The notes below the pieces were generated by a model. It saw only the letters and a list, made by a program, of their open reading frames with translations, was not told the DNA's origin and searched no databases. Of a stretch of DNA of 64,000 nt, positions 1 to 8,790 are shown piece by piece. The first letter of the stretch is position 1, and every line of letters starts with the position of its first letter. The DNA lies in assembly GCA_037367405.1 (NCBI GenBank), contig JAZKJV010008877.1, positions 1 through 64,000 of the forward strand, read 5' to 3'. Made by a program: the position numbers and the translations under genes. This DNA comes from Ottelia alismoides. Its lineage: Eukaryota > Streptophyta > Magnoliopsida > Alismatales > Hydrocharitaceae.

Positions 1-368
1 TAAAGCATTTAAGCCGAAAAATCTACCTCATAAAAAAAATGTTGCATTCATTAGCATTTTTCAGAACAAGTTTGATTCTTGAACCGCATGGATCTAAGTC
101 CGAGAGATGGAGCTTGGTTTAGGCCTTAATCCACTTAATTCAAGAGGGACTTTATTAGGATCGGGAATTGAGACTCTTCAGGTCTTGTAGACTTAATTCT
201 TTGGGTTCCATGAGACCGTGTTCGGAATTCAACTTGAAAGTGCCTAAGTAGGACACCTGGTGTCATCCGTTGAACTCTTCTCCATTTGAACCAATTTTGA
301 GCTCATGCACTCTGCACTTAGCTCGACCTGCCTGGGGTTGCGAAGGGCAATCCATTTCGGTGCCCTTC
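1..368 (+). mobile_element. 3' internal remnant of the oldest Gypsy element (D)
   Basis: This stretch has no long reading frame. It matches, with many substitutions, the 3' non-coding internal region of E1 around 33390-33560: the runs atggagcttg, cttaatccac, gacttaattctttg and gcctaagtag occur in the same order in both. It reads in the + orientation and so probably belonged to the same element as the truncated + strand LTR at 39566-42034. The element's coding part lies off the left edge. The stretch ends abruptly at the terminus of LTR C. Its PPT and the first 1.2 kb or so of its own 3' LTR are missing. Confidence 0.65.
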
Positions 369-2531
369 TGATAACCCGAAAATCCCTAAGACCCGGATGA
401 AGGTAATAAGACAAGGGTCGTTGCGACCCGGATCTCAGAGGATGGGTATATCAAGAAAAATCAGACCACTCGAAACACGTAAAATCAATCAAGCACAAAA
501 TCAGCGGTCTCGCTATGAGATTAACCTGGTATAGCACCCAGGGTCGAACACAAGGAGCACGGGTTGGCCAGAGGCCTACGAAGTAGTAAAAATAAAATAA
601 AATAAATGACAAGTATTTTTAGTGCTTTTTAGTGATTTTTATATTTTTTTTGGATTTTTAAAATGTGAAGAAAATAAAAGAAAGTAAAGACAAGCACACT
701 TTAGCTAATTATTAAATATGTCAAAAAGCAAGCAAAAATTCAAACAAAAATGTTTTTATGTTTTTTAGGTTTTTAAGTGTTTTTGGTGAATTTTTGGGAT
801 TTTTCTAAGGTGTATTTTATTTTCTAAAAATCAAACAGTACTAAAAAGACAAGGTACTGTCCAGCCAGGACCAAAACCCAAAGATAAAATATCTAGGGAT
901 CTCAGAGGGACCTGGAGGTAATTTTCCTGTATACTAGAGAAAATAAGGAAAAGTTGAGCACCAAAATTATTGTTTTTGGGTTTTTAGATTATTTACTATA
1001 ATTTTTATGAGTTTTTAGGTGTTTTTAAATTTTTAGGGTTTTTAAGTAATGAAAAATAGCCAAAATTGGCTAGAAAATCAAAACACACAAAAGAAACAGT
1101 ACCTAATTTTTATAGACTTTTTGGGGGTGTTTTTATATTTTTTTGGGATTTTTAATTCTAGACAGTAGCGAAAATAGAGGTTTTTGAATTTTTAAAAATA
1201 ACAAATAAAATCAAAAATGTCCTAAAAAATTCTCAAAAATCCTACAACATGGCAGGAGCCATGTGTCAAATTTTCATCGAATTTGGAGGTGATTTGATAT
1301 TTTATTCAAAAATCAAAAGGGGGCACTGTGCACAGGGACTTAAGTGCAAATACCCGAAGATCTGGGGGTCCAGGTGCAATTTTCCCAGCAAGTCACGCGC
1401 GTGGCGCGTGCCTGGGGCACTCAGGGACCTTCTGGTAATAAAAACAAGTCCTAGGACCTTTTGGTAACTCGTACCAAAAAGTCCAGGGGCTATGTTGCAA
1501 ATAACCCACTAAAAGACGCACATGCGCAAATAAAACACTCAAAGGGGCATATATGCAATTACCAAAAAGTTTCTATTCATTAACAAACATCCAGAACTAC
1601 AGGGCTAATGTTGCAAATACACCAGATAAACACGTGACGACGCACGTGGCTCACACATACAGGGGCATAAATGCAAATACTAAAGAGCACGAGGTCCAAT
1701 GTGCAAATATCCCAACGTAAATAAAAAGCATAAGATATTTACAGGACTAAATCTGAAAACATAAACTAAGAGGGGGCCTACGGTAATTTACCCCTTTTAT
1801 TACGCCGACGGCTGGATGATGGACGCGTGGCTGATCTAACGGTCCTGGGTGCGGGCGTCTCTCTCTCCTTCCGCACGTGGGCCGATCGACGGCGCAGAGC
1901 GAGGCACGTGGAGGATCTGACGGTGCTCAGGTGCTAGTGCCTCTCCTTCTGCGCTAACGGTCCAGATCAACCCTCGAGATGATCAAGCGGTGGCTGCTCC
2001 TCGATGAATGGACGGTCACGATGGAAACTGGAGCTCTGGGGGCGATCGGACGGTGGTTGAGGACCCTCGAAGAACAGGTGGCCGGCGAGGTTCGCCGGCC
2101 TCGTGCGCATGCTGTGGTCCTCCTCAGCTGCCTCTGAAGATCGGGGAAGGTCGGCGATGACGTCCTGCAGCTGGTGGTGCCCTCCGATGTCCCAGCCGAG
2201 CCCTGGAGGGGCTCCGACGAGGTCGGCGGAGAGAAGCTCCTGGCTTGGATGTAGAGAAGCCTCAGATGGCTTCCTCTTGACCTGCAAAGTAACCCAGAAG
2301 CTTCGCGGGTCGAGGGCAAAGTGCCTCGACCCGATGAAGCGGCGTGAGGGTGGACGATGCGTCGGGACGAGCGGGCTCCGGCGAGCGAAGGACGGTGGAG
2401 CTCGAACCCCAGCTCCTGTGCGAGCTGGGTTGAACGAAGGGGCGGAGAAGGTGCGCGGAGGGATGGCGAAGGTGACTGGGTGTTCCGATGATCGAAAGGA
2501 TACGCAAGATGATCGGAATCGACGGAACGCG
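369..2531 (-). mobile_element. LTR C, U5/R half (split by E1)
   Basis: This is the 3' half of an Athila-type LTR on the - strand. Its outer terminus (+ strand TGATAACCC) matches the terminus of LTR D (TGATGACC) and the general ...GGTNATCA end of this family. Inside are the U5 region with its repeated low-GC hairpin motifs (about 1330-1700), a poly(A) signal (TTTATT on +, 1796-1801), the GC-rich R region and a putative 3' splice site at 2282. E1 split the LTR at 2531; the remainder is 38066-39565. No primer-binding site adjoins the terminus at 369, so C is a solo LTR or an end left by recombination. The bases outside the two ends (ccttc and gtcac) do not form a target-site duplication. Confidence 0.8.
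2527..2531. repeat. Target-site duplication of E1 (left copy, ACGCG)
   Basis: ACGCG directly precedes the TG terminus of the E1 5' LTR and recurs at 38061-38065 directly after the CA terminus of the 3' LTR. A 5-bp duplication is usual for Ty3/Gypsy integrases, and it proves that the two LTRs bound one insertion. Confidence 0.93.
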
Positions 2532-3724
2532 TGATGAATACCCATTCATCACTCTTTATTCTTATATTTTAGCTACAAAAACCTATGCAAATGCATGTAG
2601 ATATGTGTAAATAGGAAAAGTTAGCAAAAGCATGCATTTTTGTAAATATAAATAATTAGCATGTTTTTGTGCAAAAATAAAAGAATAAAGAAGAAAAAGA
2701 AAAAGAAAAAGAGGGAAATATTTAGAATAAATATTGAGCAACCTAACCCAAGGGAGGGCTCAGCATGGGCCTGACCGCATAAAAGCCACAAGTAGAGGGA
2801 GATAGGGGCTCATGTGTAAATATTTATGTAAATAAATAAAATAATATTTTCCTCAACCAAAAATATACTTGTATATATTTTGTATATATTTAGGAACTAT
2901 TAAAAACAAGATAAAAATCTAAAAATCAAAAATACCAAAAAGAACCTTTCACCATGTACATAGACCACCTCCCTTACCTTATTTCACCTTGTAAATAAAG
3001 CTATTTGTTTTCAAAACTTTTTGTAAATATTCCTTTTTATGTTTTGTAAATAAAATAAATAAAAAGAATTAAAACAAAAATCAAATAAAAATTACAAAAT
3101 CAAAAATACAAAAATATCTTGTATATATACCATGTATATAATTGTGCATAAATAATTATTTCCCCTATGTATATAAATAATAAAAATAAAATAAAAATAG
3201 CTTTTTATTCCTCATTTTATCCTATAAATAAATAAAATATAAAATGGGAGTAAAAATGTACAAAAATAATTAATTAAAAATTAAAATCAAAAATCATATA
3301 TTGTATATATACCTATGTATAGCTATAATATGTAAATACCTTATTTTAATTTCCAAAAATTAATTAAAAATCACAAAAAAATAGAAAAAATTAAAACAAA
3401 CATTTTTCATGTTTTAAGTTTTTGGAAATTCGGCCATTTAAAGGCCCAAAAAAATAAAATAAAAATTCCACCCTTGGCGGGCTCTGATTGGTCCACGGGG
3501 GATTGTTGACCCCCGGTCAACACCTCCCCCAGGACCACCAGAGCCCAGACCCGCTCGCCCGACCCGATTTCTTCGCTTTCTCCCTGTTCGATCCGCCTGC
3601 TAAATCCGCAAACCCCGGGCCCTAATCCACCTTCACACACCCGAGATCCTCGCCCGGAGGTTTGCATGGGGATCCGCGCGCCGATCTTCGTGCCCGACTC
3701 CATTCTTCCCCGGACCCCTAACAC

Positions 3725-3731
3725 TATAAAG
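3725..3731 (+). promoter_or_regulatory. TATA box of E1 5' LTR
   Basis: TATAAAG lies about 1.2 kb into the LTR where the AT-rich U3 gives way to the GC-rich R region. The same relative site carries a TATA-like element in the E1 3' LTR (35584-35590), LTR C (- strand, 38380-38385), both E2 LTRs (- strand, 18877-18883 and 29445-29451) and S2 (TATTTAAG, 61043-61050). Transcription would start about 30 bp downstream; this is inferred. Confidence 0.65.
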
Positions 3732-3985
3732 TTGGAGCTCCGCCGCACTCTCACGCCATCTTTGGCTACCCATTCTCTCTCCAGTGAGCTCCATCACGAC
3801 CAGCAAGGTGACAGCTTGCCCCCGCCGGTGTCGCAGCGAGGAGGAGGTGCGTCGACCATCGATCCGACCGCTTCTTGCAGCCGTGCTCCGACGACCACCC
3901 GGAGCTCGAGCCTCGGGAGTTGACGACCCTTGAGGCGAGGACCAGGAGCTAGCTGAGCTCCAGCACAGTCTACAGCATCACCCAG

Positions 3986-4295
3986 GTAACCTTAGTTCCT
4001 ACCCAGTTAGAGTAATTTTGGATTTCGCCCAAATCGACCGTTCGCCGTGTTCCTTTGATTCCGACCGTCTCGCTTCATATTTCGGTCATCGGAGCATCCC
4101 ATCACCTCCGCCGTTTCCCCACGCACCTTCTACGCCCACTCGTTCAACCCAGCTTGCCCCGGAGCTGGGAGTCGAGCTCCACCGTCTTCCGCTCGCCGGA
4201 GCTCCTTCGCCCCGACCCACCAGCCACCTTCACCCTGCTTCTTTGGGTCGAGGCACTTTGCCCTCGACCCGCGAAGCTTTCTGGTTGCTTTGCAG
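3986..4295 (+). other. Putative intron in E1 5' LTR
   Basis: The donor CAG|GTAACC and the acceptor TTGCTTTGCAG|GT delimit 310 bp. Matching donor and acceptor positions exist in the E1 3' LTR (35845-36154, 310 bp), both E2 LTRs (310 bp), LTR C (310 bp once E1 is removed) and LTR D (39815-40118, 304 bp). A perfect hairpin (4245-4270) lies 25 nt before the acceptor. Splicing is inferred from sequence only. Confidence 0.5.
4245..4270 (+). other. Conserved hairpin before the LTR 3' splice site
   Basis: GGGTCGAGG pairs with CCTCGACCC (4262-4270) across a short loop. The stem is unchanged in the E1 3' LTR, both E2 LTRs, LTR C and LTR D (about 40075-40100), although the surrounding sequence varies widely. 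Confidence 0.6.
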
Positions 4296-4773
4296 GTCCA
4301 AAGGGAGGTGTCTGAGCCCCCCTTACATCCCAGACCGGAGCTTCGCGCCGCCAGCCTCGCCGGAGCCCCTCCAGGGCTCGGCTGGGCCATCGGCCAATAC
4401 CATCAGCTGCAGGGCTGCACCGGGAACCTGTTCCGACATCCAGAAGCAGCTGAGGAGGAGTGTAGCTCACGCAGGAGGCCGGCGAAGTTCGCCGGCGTCG
4501 AGTTCTTTCACCATCCTCCAGAGCCGTCCGATGAAGCCTCAGCTCCAGTTCTAATATCAGCCGTCCATCTTTCGAGGAGCCGCGACCGTTGATCATCCAG
4601 AGGACCTCATCTGGACCGTTAGTACCCGAGGAGAGAGGCACCTGAGCCCCAGTCGTTAGATCACCCACGTGGCCTCGCCTCAGCCGTCGATTGAGCCCAA
4701 GAGAAGAAGAGAAGGGGAGCGCCGCCCATCCTGACCGTCCGTCCACCACGTGGCGCGCATCTGGCCGTCGACC

Positions 4774-4779
4774 AATAAA
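4774..4779 (+). terminator. Poly(A) signal of E1 5' LTR
   Basis: AATAAA is followed by ggggtaaat at the R/U5 transition. It is conserved at the equivalent site in the E1 3' LTR (36633-36638), LTR C (1796-1801, -), LTR D (40685-40690) and both E2 LTRs (17828-17833 and 28396-28401, -). Confidence 0.6.
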
Positions 4780-6205
4780 GGGGTAAATATCTTAGGGCCC
4801 CCTTCGTAGTTTGTCGTTTTATTTTTAGTCTTGTAAATTTTGTTAGAACTTTATTTACGTAGGGTTATTTGCACTGTGGACCTCGTGTTTGTTAAGATTT
4901 GCATGTATGCCCCTGTTTGTATGAGACCACGTGCGTCGACACGTGTAGCTTAGGCTTATTTGCATTTCTAGTCCTGTAGATCTGGGTTGTTATGGAATGA
5001 ATGAATATTTTTGAGTAATTGCAGTTATGCCCCTGTGAGTGTTTTTTATTACACATGTGCGAATTTTAGTGGGCTTTTTGCAACCACGTCCCTGAGCTTT
5101 TGATACGAGTTATCAAAAGGCCCTAAGACTTGGTTTTTATTACCATCAGGTCCCTGTGTGCCCCAGCCACGCGCCACACGCGTGACTAGCTGGGTATTTT
5201 GCACCTGGGCCCCCAGATTCTCGGGTATTTGCACATTCGTCCCTGTGCACTGTGCCCTCTTTACATTTTTGAATAAAATAGTAAATCACCTCCAAATCCA
5301 ATGAAATTTTGACACATGGCTCCTGCCATGGTGTAGGAATTTCAGTGATTTTTGAGGACATTTTTACTCTTATTTAGTATTTTTAAAATTCAAAAACAGC
5401 CTTTTTAGCTACTGTTTAGGTTTAAAAATACCAAAAAAATATAAAATCACCTCCAAAAATTCTAAAAAAATTAGATACTGTTGTTTGCTTTGTGTTTGAT
5501 TTTCTAGCCAATTTTGGCTCTTTTTCATTGCTTAAAAACCCAAAAAATTGAAAAATCCCTAAAAACCCATAAAAATTATAATAATTAATTTAAAAATCCA
5601 AAAACAATAATTAGGGTGCCTAAATTTTCCTTATTCTCTCTAGATTATAGGAAAATTACCTCCAGGGCTTTTTGAGATCCTTAAATATTTTATTTTTGGG
5701 TCTTAAGCCTTGCTGGACAGTACCTTTCAATTTTCGCACTGTTTGATTTTTAGAAAATAATTTACCCGTCAGAAAAATATCAAAAATTAACCAAAAACAC
5801 TGAAAAACATAAAAAACATAAAAACAATTTTTCTTGAATTTTTGCTTGCTTTTTGGTGTGTTTAATAAATTGCCTAAGTGTGTTTTTATTTCCTTTCTCT
5901 TATTTTCTTAACCTTTTAAAAATCCAAAAAATTATAAAAATTAATAAAAAACCACTAAAAATCACTTTTCTTTTATTTTATTTCGTTTTCACTACTTCGT
6001 AGGCCCTAGGCCAATCCGTGCTCCTTGTGTTCGACCCTGGGAGCTATACCAGGTTAATCCTATAGCTAGACCGCTCTTCTTTCGCGCTTGATTATTTTAT
6101 CTGTTTGAGTGGTTGATTTTTCTTGATATACGTGGTCTGATTGCTTGGGTCACAACGACCTGATTTTTGTACCTCATACCCTAGTGATCGGGCCCGGTAT
6201 CAGAA

Positions 6206-6223
6206 TGGCGCCGTTGCCGGGGA
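6206..6223 (+). other. E1 primer-binding site, tRNA-Asp type
   Basis: TGGCGCCGTTGCCGGGGA starts three bases after the CA end of the 5' LTR. It is the complement of the 3' end of plant tRNA-Asp, a primer known from Athila/Calypso-type elements. The same 18-mer is present on the - strand in E2 at 26960-26977. Confidence 0.92.
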
Positions 6224-7646
6224 GCACGGCTTAGTAGTGTTTTTATTTTCGTTTTTGTTTTCGCGGTTTTTCGCGGCTCTTCGGAGCTCGCGGCTTTTCG
6301 CGGCTTTTGTATTTAGTTTCCTTTTTGTGATACTTTGTTTTATTTTGATTTTCTTTTCTTTTTATTTTTGTTTTATTTTTGTGTGGTTATTTTAGTTCCA
6401 TTTTTGCACATATATCCTCATTTTTTTATTTTGATTATTTTATTGGTCTGACCACTTTCTTTCTTTTCTTGCGAGGGCCCGAGGACCGCGGAGGCGACTT
6501 TCGAGGAGCCGGTGCAGCCGCGGAGTTCGGAGGCGGCTTCCTTCTCTACGAAGCCGCAGGAGAGAGCGAGAGGAGAGAGTTGAGTGGTGTGAGGCATTAG
6601 GGTAGTTTTTATTTTATTCATTCATTATTGTTGTAATAATACAGGACATTCAGACACTCTTAGACTTAGACCGTAGCGGGTCTGTTTCGCCGAGCACCGG
6701 CGTGCTCGGGGGACCCATTAGGACCCTCGGTTTTTACGCGGTTTTCTCGCGGCTTTCCTTTTTCTTTTCTTACTGTCATTTTCCGGATTTTTCGCGGTTT
6801 TTGCTCGAGCCCCTAGACATAGGATTTTTGTTGGTTGTGACGTAAGATTTCTAAGGCCCAACACTTAATAGAATATCTGTTCCTATAGAACGTAATTGGA
6901 CCTTACTAAAATTCACTGAAAAAGTTAGTTTAATTGGATTCGAGACCACGTGCCGTTAGGAGTCACATACAGCGCTGGCAGGACCCGTTGTGGCGGGCAC
7001 CGAGTGACTCCCAAGATCGGACTCCGGACTCGATTCGGTTGACTAACTATTGTTCTTCACGATCAATAGAAATTGCCTGTTTAGGACTCGGTTTTTACCG
7101 CTGCATCATATAGCTTAGTTTATTTTCTGTCTTTATTTTATGCGCGGATCATTTTGCATGTAGAGTGCTGGCGGCAGGTACGCATTTCTTACTCAGCATG
7201 CATCATTGATTTCACGTGCATCGGCTTTTTCGTCTTCTCCCCCCGTTTTTGGACTTAATAACCAGGAGAACCGAAAAATTCGTTAGGCGATTTTGTTTGC
7301 TTGAAAAATACCTAAAAAGAAAAACCATAAAATTGGGACTGTTTAAAATTATTGATCTTAAAACTCGCTCACCCTAAAAATTTTGTCTTGGGGAGAGCAA
7401 CCCCCTCATTGTTTGGTTTGCTTGTGCGAGAGAGTGACCCCGAACACTAGGTAGAGCCCCCCGTTGCGAAACCCGACTGATTACCGACTCATCCGTGCGG
7501 GCCAGTCGGTTGGGTTAGCAGCGGATATCCTAACAGGTCACGTAATCGCTCTGCTATCTTGATTGTTCACCAAAATAAAAAAAGACAAGATAATTTGACC
7601 GAACTTTCACGGTCTTCAGCTCGCGTTGCGTTGGTGAACCGGGGGT
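6224..7646 (+). other. E1 untranslated leader
   Basis: About 1.4 kb between the primer-binding site and gag with no credible gene. The first part is T-rich, and its short frames give only Phe/Leu-rich peptides. A strong stem-loop, CCGAGCAC-CGGC-GTGCTCGG, lies at 6690-6709, with flanking GGGTC and GACCC able to extend it. By analogy with retroviral leaders this could take part in RNA dimerisation or packaging. That is inference, and E2 lacks the whole region. Confidence 0.55.
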
Positions 7647-8790
7647 TTGTTTTCTGATCGTAATTTTTCCAGATCTCATCCGCCTACTCGCCAGATCAAG
7701 ATGATGGGTAGACGATCTCTTAGGCAGCCTTTGGTTGCACCGCTTTTGGGCGCGTCTACCACATCATCTAGGTTGGCTCGCGAGAGCTCGGACCCGCTCT
7801 CCGAGCCCGAGTATGATTCCACCCTGTTCCCCCTCGACCCCCTTTCTGATCTACCCGAGAGACATGAGCCCGAGGAGAGACTTATTCATTTGACAGCACC
7901 TGAGTTGGGCTCCTTCGATTTTGCAGACGTCGAGATGGCCGGCGCAGGAAGTTCTGACGATCACTCCCGTCCCGAGCACTTTGTACTGGACCAGGGAGCG
8001 ATCAACTCCACCCTGATCGCACAGTTAGAGACAGTCCAGCAGCAGCTTCGCGATCAGGGAGCTTTTATGATAGAGATGAGGCGTGAGATGGAGAGGCTCA
8101 GAGCAGAGAGAGATGCACAGAGCGAGCCCGAGGACCCCGATGAGGCACAGGCACGAGCCGCAGCAGCAGCAGCCGCGGCCGCCGCCGCAGCGGCAGCAGC
8201 CGCAGGAGGAGCAGGACCACCTAGACCGATGCGGGAGTTGCACAATCCCGGCTCTACACTGATGCACCACTGGGTGGTGGTTCCGGCTATCGTGGGGGAC
8301 TTCAAGTTCCCCCCGAACACCTTGCAGATGCTTCCGCGGTTCCATGGACTGGCTACAGAGGAGCCCCATCTCCACCTACAGGAGTTTCTCATGATTTGCA
8401 GTACTGTCCACGACAGGCACGTGGACCAGGATACCATACGGATGATTGCCTTCCCCTTCTCCCTAGCAGACAGAGCAGCCACCTGGCTGAAGCATTTGGG
8501 GAGATTTGTGTACACCTGGGAGCAGCTCCGCACCGAGTACTTGAACAAGTACTATCCACTCGGGCGGACGAACGCAGCGAGGGCCCTGATCAGCAACTTC
8601 TCCATGTTCCCCAACGAGCAGTTCCACGAGGCTTGGGAGAGGTTCAGAGAGCTATTGGACAGATGCCCACACCATGATATCACGAAGCCGAACCTAGTTC
8701 AGAGCTTCTTCAGTGGGTTGACACCAGAGCTACAGGGCCTGGTGAACGCTTCTTGTGGCGGGTCCTACTTCGCCAAGGACCATGACCAGG
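7647..8790 (+). pseudogene. gag: E1 gag, N-terminal and capsid part (interrupted)
   Basis: This is the first part of the E1 gag-pol frame, encoding the structural protein of the retrotransposon particle. The open frame begins at 7647, but the ATG-ATG at 7701 is an equally good start. About 75 aa of acidic Ser/Pro-rich sequence are followed by a short coiled-coil stretch, an alanine run (about residues 171-187) and the capsid core from about residue 215, with motifs such as GDFKFPP, RFHGLA, WLKHL, YPLGRTN and FHEAWERFRELL. These fit the retrotransposon gag family (PF03732 type). The frame is cut at 8790 by solo LTR S1 and continues, in the same frame once S1 and one CCAGG copy are ignored, at 12457. 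The original frame lacks other stops here. Confidence 0.88.
8786..8790. repeat. Target-site duplication of S1 (CCAGG)
   Basis: CCAGG flanks S1 on the left (8786-8790) and on the right (12452-12456), a perfect 5-bp duplication inside the gag frame. Confidence 0.92.

Larger units (their letters stand above)
2532..6202 (+). mobile_element. E1 5' LTR (Athila-like Ty3/Gypsy)
   Basis: A 3671-bp LTR running from TGATGAATACCCATTCATCA to ...GGTATCA, followed within 4 bp by the primer-binding site. U3 is AT-rich (about 2532-3750) with a TATA box at 3725. R is GC-rich, contains a putative 310-bp intron (3986-4295) and ends near the AATAAA at 4774. U5 (about 4800-6202) contains a series of degenerate TTTGCA...CCCTG units with small hairpins. 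Compared by eye with the 3' LTR (34458-38060) it shows about 16 substitutions and 8 bp of indels, below 1 percent, so E1 is young but older than E2. Reading frames of up to 201 aa in the GC-rich block are mostly products of high GC content. Confidence 0.93.

Noticed and set aside
4018..4749. Overlapping frames of 86-201 aa on both strands in the GC-rich block of each LTR
   Set aside because: They occur in all frames at once, have no domains and differ in frame between LTR copies. They are best explained by high GC content, apart from the post-acceptor frame listed as a low-interest finding.
6141..6395. Phe/Leu-rich 84-aa frame across the LTR/leader border
   Set aside because: It spans the LTR end and the primer-binding site and comes from T-rich low-complexity DNA.
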